From: Labilithrix luteola
Lineage (GTDB): Bacteria > Myxococcota_A > Polyangia > Polyangiales > Polyangiaceae
Reading direction: 5' to 3'
DNA length: 64,000 nucleotides
NCBI RefSeq assembly: GCF_001263205.1
Contig: NZ_CP012333.1
Span: 11,885,501 to 11,949,500 of the forward strand
A program made the translations under genes and the position numbers. Position 1 is the first letter of the stretch, and every line of letters begins with the position of its first letter. Of this stretch, positions 25,966 through 33,131 are shown piece after piece. The notes under the pieces were generated by a model. The model was given only the letters and a program-made list of their open reading frames with translations. It did not search any database and was not told where the DNA came from.

Positions 25966-26957
25966 ACGATTCGCTCGCAGGCATGGGCAACGCGCCCACG
26001 GCACCCATCGCGACCGGCGGCCCCGTCCCTATCGACACGAGAATCCCCGAGCAGTTCCATCGTGTCGCCGCGAACATCCGGCGCGTCATCCTCGGCAAAG
26101 ACGAAGTCGTGGCGCGCCTCCTCTGGGCCGTCGCCGCGCAGGGTCACGTGCTCTTCCGCGACGTGCCCGGTGTCGGCAAGACCATGCTGGCCAAGGCCTT
26201 CGCGGCCAGCGTCGATTGCACGTTCAAGCGCATCCAGTTCACCCCCGACCTGCTCCCGATGGACGTCTCGGGCTCGAACGTCTTCGACATGCGCAACAAG
26301 ACGTTCCAGTTCCAACCCGGCCCCGTCTTCACGAACGTGCTCCTCGCCGACGAGATCAACCGCGCGCCGCCGAAGACACAGTCCGCGCTGCTCGAGGTCA
26401 TGGAAGAGCGGCAGGTCACCGTGGAGGGCACGACGCACGCGCTCGCCGCGCCGTTCATCGCCATCGCGACGATGAACCCGCTCGAAGACGAAGGCACGTA
26501 TGCCCTGCCCGCCGCGCAGCTCGATCGCTTCATGATGATGCTCTCGGTTGGATATCCCGCCGAAGAGGCCGAAGCGAAGATGCTCGAGGTCCACCTCGGC
26601 CAGACGCCTGCCCTCGCCTCGCTCGAGCCGGTCATCACGAAGAACGACGTCCTCGGATGGCAGGCCGCCGTGCCCCGCATCTACGTGTCGCCGGAGATGC
26701 GCCGCTACCTCGTCTCGGTCTTGCGCGCGATTCGCTCGGACGACCGTAATCTTCGCTCGGTGTCGCCGCGCTCGACGATCCAGCTCGCGCGCGCTTGCCA
26801 GGCGCGAGCACTGTTCTCGGGCCGCCCGTTCGTATCGGTCGAGGACGTCAAGACGCTCGCTCCGGACGTGCTCGGCCATCGCGTGATGACGAGCGACTCG
26901 GGCGTCGGACGCGAGCTCGTCGCCCAATGCGTGGAGCGCGTTCCCGCGCCGGCCTGA
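25962..26957 (+). CDS. MoxR-family AAA+ ATPase
   Basis: 331 residues from ATG 25962. Walker A RDVPGVGKTMLAKAF (about 67-81), Walker B VLLADEINRAPPKTQ (about 128-142), the MoxR stretch ALLEVMEERQVTVEG, sensor 1 FIAIATMNPLEDEGTYALPAAQLDRF, and a C-terminal lid (SPRSTIQLARACQARALFSG). MoxR ATPases act as chaperones that mature or insert metal cofactors and work with DUF58/VWA proteins. The next two genes are exactly these partners. A TerB-like upstream gene is an unusual addition. Cytoplasmic. Confidence 0.96.
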   Translation: MNDSLAGMGNAPTAPIATGGPVPIDTRIPEQFHRVAANIRRVILGKDEVVARLLWAVAAQGHVLFRDVPGVGKTMLAKAFAASVDCTFKRIQFTPDLLPMDVSGSNVFDMRNKTFQFQPGPVFTNVLLADEINRAPPKTQSALLEVMEERQVTVEGTTHALAAPFIAIATMNPLEDEGTYALPAAQLDRFMMMLSVGYPAEEAEAKMLEVHLGQTPALASLEPVITKNDVLGWQAAVPRIYVSPEMRRYLVSVLRAIRSDDRNLRSVSPRSTIQLARACQARALFSGRPFVSVEDVKTLAPDVLGHRVMTSDSGVGRELVAQCVERVPAPA

Positions 26958-26960
26958 ACC

Positions 26961-28685
26961 ATGCGCACGTTGTACCGGCTTCTCCGCGCAGGCATGCATA
27001 CGGCACTCTTGTTCGTGCTGCCGTGGCTGACGGGCGCGCTCGTCGGTCTCGCCTTCGACGTGCAGGAGGTCGAGGAGACCAAGAACCGGTTCGCGACGCT
27101 CTTCTCCGTCGTCGTCGTGCCGCTGTTCGTGCTCCAGATGGCGGCCATCGCGGTCAAGATCGGCCGCGAGGTGCGTGCCCAACATGCAGCTGGGCGCCGG
27201 GGCTTCGGGATCTGGGTCGACGCCATCGACCGCCACGTACGAATTCTCACCGAGCGCGGACTCGGCATGGCGGCCGTGTCGCTCGGCATGGTCGTCCTGG
27301 CGCTCGCGGCCAAGTGGGGCCAGTTCGGCGTGCTCGCCATCGCCGGCCTCGGGATCATGTATCTCGCGTCGACCGGGGCCACGCTGATCTCGGCGTTCGC
27401 CGTGCGGGCCTTCGACGACCGCGTTCGCCGCGGGCGCGGCGCGATCGAACGCGAGATGTCTCCGCCCGTCGTCGATGCCGGTGATGCCGTCGAAGAGCGC
27501 TTCTTGCTCACACGCGTGCCCGTTCCTCCCGGCTTCCGACTCCACATCGAAGAAGATCTGCCGGCACGCCTCGGCGGCGACACGCGCTTCGCGCTCGACC
27601 GCAGCGTTTCCCGCGCCGAGGCCACCGTGGCGGCACCGCTGCCCCGCACGCCGCGCGGCGTCTATCGCCTCGGGCCCGCGTCGATCTGGTACGAGGACAT
27701 CCTCGGGCTGACACGCGTGTTCGTCGCCTCGCGCGCGTGCGCCTCGCTCCGCGCACTTCCGCGGGTGCGCCCGGTGCTCTTCGAGCGGCGCCCTCGCTCG
27801 CATGCCAAGGCCGAGGGCCCGCTCAGCATCCTCGCGCGCATCGCCACGGAAGATCACTTCCGGACGAAGCCCTACGTTGCCGGCGACGACCTGCGTCGCG
27901 TCCACTGGAAGCAGTCGATCAACACCGGGCAGCTCGTCGTGCGCCTGCCCGAGTCTGTTCCGCATGCGCCGTCTCGCATCCGGCTCGTGCTCGACACCTT
28001 CCTCCCGCCCGGCTTCCGCATCGCAGCGAACACCGACGGTGCGCGACTCCGGCAGGGCGAGCGGGCCGTCGCCCGCGCACCCGATGCGATGGAAGACGTG
28101 CTCGATCTGCTCGTCGACGCGTGGATCGGCCTCGCGCACGTGCTCTTGCGACGCGGCGAAGCGGTCACGCTCGTATGCGCCGTTCGAGACGGCGAGGGCA
28201 CCGTTCTTCGCGACATCGCATGCCGCCGCGGTGAGGAGCGGAAGTGGCGTGCGGTCGGGTCCGATGCGTCCTGGCAGAACGACATCACGCTCGACGCTGT
28301 CCTCGCGAAGATGGCCGCATCTCCGCAAGGCGGAGGAAAGCCGCCGAGCACCATCGTCGTCTCCGCCGGACTCTGGCTCGGGGAAACCGCGCGCGCACCG
28401 GGCACGAGCTTCATCGTCGCCGACAGCGCTTCGGTCATTCCCGATCACACCGCGCCCCAAACGCCGCTGGCCAAGCGCCTCCTCTTCTTCGACTACCCCG
28501 TGGGCGCCGAGGACAACCGACTCGATCTGAAGCGCCTGCTCGCGCCCAGGCCGCCGCCGCCTTCGGTCGTGCGAGCGAATCTGGCGAACGCGACGGCCCA
28601 GGCCATCGAGCAGATGCGCGTGCACTGCGCTCCGACGTTGATCGTCCGGAGAAAAGGCCTCGCCCTCGTCTTGGAGACGCCATGA
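26961..28685 (+). CDS. DUF58 domain membrane protein
   Basis: 574 residues from ATG 26961, three bases after the MoxR stop. Four membrane segments are likely in the first 160 residues (HTALLFVLPWLTGALVGLAF, LFSVVVVPLFVLQMAAIAV, MAAVSLGMVVLALAA, VLAIAGLGIMYLASTGAT). The DUF58 signature is at about 290-325, EDHFRTKPYVAGDDLRRVHW then KQSINTGQLVVR, followed by a VWA-like Rossmann region (RIRLVLDTFLPPGF). The usual partner of MoxR; both are thought to act in envelope protein maturation. Longer than many family members (about 300-450), mainly by its N-terminal membrane part. The stop overlaps the next start as ATGA. Confidence 0.93.
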   Translation: MRTLYRLLRAGMHTALLFVLPWLTGALVGLAFDVQEVEETKNRFATLFSVVVVPLFVLQMAAIAVKIGREVRAQHAAGRRGFGIWVDAIDRHVRILTERGLGMAAVSLGMVVLALAAKWGQFGVLAIAGLGIMYLASTGATLISAFAVRAFDDRVRRGRGAIEREMSPPVVDAGDAVEERFLLTRVPVPPGFRLHIEEDLPARLGGDTRFALDRSVSRAEATVAAPLPRTPRGVYRLGPASIWYEDILGLTRVFVASRACASLRALPRVRPVLFERRPRSHAKAEGPLSILARIATEDHFRTKPYVAGDDLRRVHWKQSINTGQLVVRLPESVPHAPSRIRLVLDTFLPPGFRIAANTDGARLRQGERAVARAPDAMEDVLDLLVDAWIGLAHVLLRRGEAVTLVCAVRDGEGTVLRDIACRRGEERKWRAVGSDASWQNDITLDAVLAKMAASPQGGGKPPSTIVVSAGLWLGETARAPGTSFIVADSASVIPDHTAPQTPLAKRLLFFDYPVGAEDNRLDLKRLLAPRPPPPSVVRANLANATAQAIEQMRVHCAPTLIVRRKGLALVLETP

Positions 28686-29968
28686 ACGCCGCCTCTCCTC
28701 GCGAAGGTCGTCGTGCCTCGCGCTGGGCCCCGCCGTTCCTCCAGGCTCTGCGCCTCGCGCTTCGCCCCGCGATCGCCTATCTGCTCTTCACGCTCTTCGG
28801 CTCCGTCGCGCTCTTCGGAGCCGTCGCGAGCTACGAGGGCGGCGGCGATCTCCTCGAGCTTGTCCTCGGTTTGATAGCCGGTGTCGTCGGCGTCGTGGCC
28901 GGCCAGCTGCTCGCCATCTCGCGCCTTCGCGTCCTTCCCGTCCTCGTGGCCCTCGGAGTCTTGGGAACGGCGCTGATCACGCTGGTCACCTTCTCTTCGG
29001 CGCCGTTCCCGAAAGAGGTCGCGATCCCCCTCGTGTTCTTCGCCTTCGCCTTCCCGTGCGGAATGCTCTCGCTGCAGCATCGCTGGGAGCTCCTCGCGTC
29101 GTTCTGGCCGAGCATCGGCTGGATCGGCGCGGTGTTCGTGATCCTCAACAACGAGGGCCGCGTCCGCGACTGGGAGCGCGACAAGGTGCAGGCGTGGCTG
29201 CCCGTTCCGCTGTTTCTCCTCTTCGGGTTCCTCGTCTTCTGGCTGCTCTACCTCTCCGCCAAGCAGGCCGTGCGCGTGGAATTGTGGCAAGCGCTGAGCG
29301 GCGCCGTCACGCGGCGCATCGCGAAGAAGACGACGATCGCGGCGCTCCCTCGCAAGAACGTGTTCTCGCTGCTCGTCGTGGCCGTCGCTCTCTTCGCGAT
29401 CACGGCGGTTCTCGCGCCGTACTTGTGGCGAACCGGCAAAGGCGATCACGACGGCAAGGCCCCCCACGACGAGCCCGCCGAGCCCACGCCGCAAGACGGA
29501 CCGAAGCTCGACGGCGACTCGATCATCCAGCAAATGCAGAAGCTCGCGCGGGCGGCGAAAGACACGGCCGCGAATCTCTGGCCGCTTCTCCTCCTGCTCC
29601 TCGTTTATCGTCCCGCGAAGCGCGCGCTGCTGAACACGCACCTCCTGAGGCCGCTCGTTCCAACACCTCCAACCGAACGCATCGACAACGGATGGGAGTA
29701 CGTGCGCATCGCGGCGGAAGACGCGGGCGTGGTACCGAACTCGTCCGATTCGGTCGAGGAGCTGCTCGTCCGCATCGAGGCCAAGAACCTGATGACGCCG
29801 GCGGTGCTCTCGGCCGCCGAGATTTACACCCGGACACGCTACGGGTTCACCGTCGCCCGCGGCGACGCAGAGGCCATGCGGGGTCACGCGGCCACGGCGG
29901 GTCGCGAGCTGCGAGCCCACCTGACGCCCTGGCAGCGCGTTCGGAACCTCTGGCGACCGCTGGTTTGA
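28682..29968 (+). CDS. Multi-pass membrane protein with DUF4129-like C terminus
   Basis: 428 residues from ATG 28682. Six or seven membrane segments lie between about 25 and 200 (for example AIAYLLFTLFGSVALFGAV, VLPVLVALGVLGTALITLV, WLPVPLFLLFGFLVFWLLYL), another at about 240-262 (VFSLLVVAVALFAITAVLA), and a final one at about 310-325 (LWPLLLLLLVYRP). The last 100 residues contain the DUF4129-like pattern (LMTPAVLSAAEIYTRTRYGF). In many bacteria MoxR and DUF58 genes are followed by a transglutaminase/DUF4129 membrane protein; here the transglutaminase part is absent. Last gene of the operon. Confidence 0.85.
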   Translation: MNAASPREGRRASRWAPPFLQALRLALRPAIAYLLFTLFGSVALFGAVASYEGGGDLLELVLGLIAGVVGVVAGQLLAISRLRVLPVLVALGVLGTALITLVTFSSAPFPKEVAIPLVFFAFAFPCGMLSLQHRWELLASFWPSIGWIGAVFVILNNEGRVRDWERDKVQAWLPVPLFLLFGFLVFWLLYLSAKQAVRVELWQALSGAVTRRIAKKTTIAALPRKNVFSLLVVAVALFAITAVLAPYLWRTGKGDHDGKAPHDEPAEPTPQDGPKLDGDSIIQQMQKLARAAKDTAANLWPLLLLLLVYRPAKRALLNTHLLRPLVPTPPTERIDNGWEYVRIAAEDAGVVPNSSDSVEELLVRIEAKNLMTPAVLSAAEIYTRTRYGFTVARGDAEAMRGHAATAGRELRAHLTPWQRVRNLWRPLV

Positions 29969-30036
29969 GCGGCGGATCGAGGTCTGCCGTAGGACGCCTT
30001 TCGCCAGACCTCCAAATGCGCTAAGCCCTGCGCGTC

Positions 30037-31023
30037 GTGCACGAAAACCACGCGAAATTGAAGCAGGTCTACGGCAACAAGCCCGTCATTCTCGCCCCCA
30101 TGGAGGACGTGACGGACATGGTGTTCCGTCGGCTCTGCCGTTCGCTCGGGGGCGACGTGAGCATGACGGAGTTCGTCAACGTGGAGGGCCTTCTCCGCGG
30201 CTGTCGCAACGCCAAGCGCAAGATTCGCCTGGCCGACGACGACGGGCTCACCGCCATCCAGATTTACGGCGCCAATCCGGAGCGCCTCGCGGAGGCCGCT
30301 CGATTCGCCGAAGAGGCCGAGCCCTTCTTCATCGACGTCAACTGCGGTTGCTGGGTGCCGAAAATCGCGGGCCGAGGCGCCGGCGCCGGCTGGCTCCGTG
30401 ATCCGGAGGCCATGGTCGCCATGGCGAAGATGGTCGTCTCGAGCGTCAGCCTCCCGGTCACGGTGAAGACGCGCATCGGCCTCGGCCCCGAATCGCACAT
30501 GCCGATCGTCGATCTCGCCCGCCGCCTCGAAGACGCAGGCGTCTCGGCGTTGACCATCCACTGCCGAACGGCATCGATGGGCCACTCCGGTTCGGCCGAC
30601 TGGTCGTGGGCTGCACGCGCACGCGAAGTCGTCAGCATCCCGGTCATCGTGAACGGCGACGTCAAGACCGCGCAGGACGCGAAACGTGCGCTCGACGAGA
30701 CGGGCTGCGCGGGCGTCATGGTCGGCCGTCGCGCGATCGAGCACCCGTGGATCTTCCGCGAGGCCTACTCGCTTCTCCGCGAGGGCACGCTCCGCGCGCT
30801 CCCCACCGACGAGGAGCGCATCGAGCTTTGCCGCGAGCACCTCAAGGCCAACGTGGCCGAGCGCGGTGAGCCGTACGGCGTGCGCTGCACGCGGCGTCAC
30901 TTGAGCGGCTACCTCGCAGGTCTGCGCGGGGCTTCCCAGCTCCGCCAGCAGCTCAACACCTGCGATTCGCTCGAAGGCTGCCTCGCCATTCTCGACGCGT
31001 ACGGCTCCGTCGCCGCCGCCTGA
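30037..31023 (+). CDS. dus: tRNA-dihydrouridine synthase
   Basis: 328 residues from GTG 30037. FMN-dependent Dus enzyme that reduces uridine to dihydrouridine in the D loop of tRNA. Motifs: LAPMEDVTDMVFRRL (start of the barrel), TAIQIYGANPERLAEA, FFIDVNCGCWVPKIAGRGAG with the catalytic Cys in a variant NCGCW (NxGCP is usual), VTVKTRIGLG, LTIHCRTASMGHSGSADW, IPVIVNGDVKT and GVMVGRRAIEHPWIF. The Trp after the Cys in place of Pro is a small deviation. Which of DusA, B or C it corresponds to cannot be fixed here, though the layout is DusB-like. It stands alone. Confidence 0.94.
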   Translation: MHENHAKLKQVYGNKPVILAPMEDVTDMVFRRLCRSLGGDVSMTEFVNVEGLLRGCRNAKRKIRLADDDGLTAIQIYGANPERLAEAARFAEEAEPFFIDVNCGCWVPKIAGRGAGAGWLRDPEAMVAMAKMVVSSVSLPVTVKTRIGLGPESHMPIVDLARRLEDAGVSALTIHCRTASMGHSGSADWSWAARAREVVSIPVIVNGDVKTAQDAKRALDETGCAGVMVGRRAIEHPWIFREAYSLLREGTLRALPTDEERIELCREHLKANVAERGEPYGVRCTRRHLSGYLAGLRGASQLRQQLNTCDSLEGCLAILDAYGSVAAA

Positions 31024-31060
31024 GCAGCCGCCAATTTGCCTGGATTCAGGCGCGAGCTGG

Positions 31061-31066
31061 TACACT
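31061..31066 (+). promoter_or_regulatory. TAnnnT box (TACACT) before 31073
   Basis: TACACT, 6 bases before the ATG; a TTGCCT at 31036-31041 is a possible but poorly spaced -35. Confidence 0.4.
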
Positions 31067-31072
31067 CGCGCC

Positions 31073-31768
31073 ATGCGCAAATCTGCCGTCGTGCCGGCGA
31101 GTTCGAGCGCGAACGCGAGCTCGCCGATCGAACGGACGATACGCGCCAAACTGCTCGTCGACGCCGATCACTACGAGACGCTCATCGCCCGCGCCGTCAA
31201 AGACGCGAAAGTGAGCGTGTGGATCGCGACCGCGAACCTCAAGACGATGCTCGTCGAAGCGCCCATCGGGACGCGCGCGCGCGCGCGGGGCAGCTACGTT
31301 TCGTTCTTCGAGACGCTCACCACGCTCGCCCAGCGAGGTGTGGAAGTTCGCGTGCTCCACGCATCGGCGCCTTCGGGTCCGCTCGCGCGTGAGCTCGTCC
31401 GCCTTCGTTCCTCGCGCTCGAAGAGTCCGACGAAGACCGTCGAGATGAGGCAATGTCCCCGCGTCCATCTCAAGATGATCGCGGTCGACGGCAAGCTCCT
31501 CTACCTCGGCAGCGCGAACCTCACGGGCGCCGGCCTCGGAGCGAAGGGCGAAGGACGACGCAACTTCGAGATGGGGATCGTGACCGACAGCGAAGCGCTG
31601 CTCGATGCCACGCAGGCGCGCTTCGATCGGATCTGGCGCGGCGGCGATTGCGCGAGCTGCAAGCTCCGCAAGGCATGCCCCGCGCCTCTCGATGCGCCGC
31701 CGAAGAAGAAGACTACTTCGCGTGCAGCGACGAAACGAACTTCTCGAAGTCCGGCTTCGCCGCGGTGA
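31073..31768 (+). CDS. Phospholipase D-like protein with one HKD motif and Cys-rich tail
   Basis: 231 residues from ATG 31073. A PLD-type half-domain spans about 25-190: the strand ARAVKDAKVSVWIATANL, then HLKMIAVDGKLLYLGSANLTG holding the HxK(x4)D signature. Only one HKD motif is present, so activity would need a dimer, as in Nuc-type nucleases. The tail has CASCKLRKACPAP (a C-x2-C-x5-C cluster) and a Lys/Arg/Ser-rich end. The last 56 bases overlap the end of the lipoprotein gene opposite. Substrate unknown: nuclease or phospholipid hydrolase. A run of eight CG dinucleotides (31272-31287) codes for RARAR. Confidence 0.82.
   Translation: MRKSAVVPASSSANASSPIERTIRAKLLVDADHYETLIARAVKDAKVSVWIATANLKTMLVEAPIGTRARARGSYVSFFETLTTLAQRGVEVRVLHASAPSGPLARELVRLRSSRSKSPTKTVEMRQCPRVHLKMIAVDGKLLYLGSANLTGAGLGAKGEGRRNFEMGIVTDSEALLDATQARFDRIWRGGDCASCKLRKACPAPLDAPPKKKTTSRAATKRTSRSPASPR
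31272..31287 (+). repeat. (CG)8 dinucleotide run inside the PLD-like gene
   Basis: Sixteen bases of alternating CG in coding sequence; a possible slippage or Z-DNA site. A two-base change would shift the frame before the HKD motif. Confidence 0.8.
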
Positions 31769-32369
31769 CGGTCTTCTCCGGGCCGACCATCTTGAAGAAC
31801 TCCTGACTGTCGCCGCTGTCGACGATCGCGCCGAGGAGCATCTGGTTGGGCTTCGGCGCGGCCGCGGCGCCCATCATCGGTCCGCCTCCGGCGTAGGTGC
31901 CCTTGATCTCGACGATGGTCACCTTGAGACCGTTCACGGTGCGCGGCTCGGTCTTCGCCTTCGCGTCGCCGAACTGCTTGGCCCAGCGCTGCACGTTCGG
32001 CTCGACACCGCCCGCGGCCGAGGAAACCGCCAGCTCCGCGTCTTCGCTGTCGCCCGCCGCCTTCGGAATCTTGAAGGTGGCCTTGCGCATCGGGCTCGGG
32101 TTCGGCGCACTCGTCCATGTCTTCGGCGCATCGTAAGCGATCTCGGGTCCGGGCTTCGCCCCCTCGCCCATCGCGGGCCCACCCGCTCCCATGTGGCCCG
32201 GCGGCATCGCGCCCATCGGATGCGCGGCGCTCGACGAGGGCGTCGCCCCGGTCGTCTCCGTCCCCTTGTCGGAGGGAGCCGGCTCGGGTGCAGACTTCGA
32301 ACAACCGACGAGGAGACCGAGCGACAGGCTCGACACCACGGAGATCCGCATCACGAGCGCGCTTTTCAT
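31713..32369 (-). CDS. Putative lipoprotein
   Basis: 218 residues from ATG 32369 (MKSALVMRISVVSSLSLG); the in-frame codon at 32387 adds only six residues. Lipobox LLVGC (Cys about 23). A Pro/Gly/Met/Ala-rich linker (about 25-75) leads to a compact alpha/beta domain (about 80-218) with AYDAPKTWTSAPNPSPMRKA, VNGLKVTIVEIKGTYAG and DSGDSQEFFKMVGPEKTV, the pattern of many myxobacterial envelope lipoproteins of unknown function. It may share a transcript with the DUF72 gene 24 bases upstream. Its final 56 bases overlap the PLD-like gene on the other strand. Confidence 0.83.
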   Translation of the reverse strand: MKSALVMRISVVSSLSLGLLVGCSKSAPEPAPSDKGTETTGATPSSSAAHPMGAMPPGHMGAGGPAMGEGAKPGPEIAYDAPKTWTSAPNPSPMRKATFKIPKAAGDSEDAELAVSSAAGGVEPNVQRWAKQFGDAKAKTEPRTVNGLKVTIVEIKGTYAGGGPMMGAAAAPKPNQMLLGAIVDSGDSQEFFKMVGPEKTVTAAKPDFEKFVSSLHAK

Positions 32370-32393
32370 GGCTCGCTTTTCTATCACGCCGGG

Positions 32394-33113
32394 TCAGCGG
32401 CGCGAAGCACGGGCCGCGAACAGCTTCTTGAACTGCGCGCCGAGCTTCGGCCCGGTCGCGGCGTCTTCGTGCTTGAAGAACACGAAGACCTCCTCCCATG
32501 GCTGCTCGAGGATGCGCGTCACCCACGCATCGAGCTCGCCTCGCTTGTACTCGACGCCACGGAGCCGCACGTACCCCCAGCGCGCGGTCGGAACGATCGG
32601 CACCTTCTTGTTTGGATCGTCGACGATGCAGAGCGATGCGCCTCTTTCGCGCAGCAGCGCATACGTATCCTCGGCGAGCCACGACGCACGCCCCACGTCG
32701 AGCGCGATGCGAACGTCGTTCGGCACCAGCTCGAAGAGCGCACGAAGTCGGTCGAGATCTTTCTCGAGCGTGTGAGGGAGCTGCACGAGCACGGGGCCGA
32801 GGCTCTTCCCCATGGCCTTCGCCGTCTCGAAGAACGCCTGCGTCGCCGACGCGCGCTTCTCCGCGTCCTTCATGCTGACGAGATACGTCACGGCCTTGAG
32901 CACGAACGAGAAGTCGGAGCCGACCTGCTTCGTCCAGTTCTGGAGCATGCTGGCCTTGGGCATGCGATAGAACGTGTTGTTGATCTCGACCGTATCGAAG
33001 CGCTTCGCGTAGTAGTCGAGCATCTTCGCGTCGGGGAGCTCCTCCGGGTAGAAGCTGGGCCGCCATTCCTTGTAAGCAAACCCGCTCGTGCCGACCCTCA
33101 TGCGCATGGGCAT
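32394..33113 (-). CDS. DUF72 (YecE family) protein
   Basis: 239 residues from ATG 33113; ATG 33122, 33107 and 33101 are also in frame. TAGGAT ends 7 bases before 33113, and AGGA within it is well spaced as Shine-Dalgarno. The DUF72 TIM-barrel pattern is clear: RVGTSGFAYKEWRPSFYPEE, DTVEINNTFYRMP, FVLKAVTYLV, LGPVLVQLPHTLEKD, VRIALDVGRASWL, ARWGYVRLRG and EVFVFFKHEDAATGP. The family is widespread and of unknown biochemical function, though structures suggest a nuclease-like site. Cytoplasmic, downstream of the delta-60 lipoprotein gene by 18 bases. Confidence 0.9.
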   Translation of the reverse strand: MPMRMRVGTSGFAYKEWRPSFYPEELPDAKMLDYYAKRFDTVEINNTFYRMPKASMLQNWTKQVGSDFSFVLKAVTYLVSMKDAEKRASATQAFFETAKAMGKSLGPVLVQLPHTLEKDLDRLRALFELVPNDVRIALDVGRASWLAEDTYALLRERGASLCIVDDPNKKVPIVPTARWGYVRLRGVEYKRGELDAWVTRILEQPWEEVFVFFKHEDAATGPKLGAQFKKLFAARASRR

Positions 33114-33120
33114 GCGGCGC

Positions 33121-33126
33121 ATCCTA
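33121..33126 (-). promoter_or_regulatory. TAnnnT box (TAGGAT) before 33113
   Basis: TAGGAT on the minus strand, 7 bases before ATG 33113, in the 18-base gap after the preceding gene. Confidence 0.35.
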
Positions 33127-33131
33127 CTCGT

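Noticed and set aside
25842..28625. Minus-strand open frame of 927 codons opposite MoxR/DUF58
   Set aside because: Rich in His, Arg, Glu and Gly as expected from reversed GC-rich codons; the plus strand has clear Walker and DUF58 motifs.
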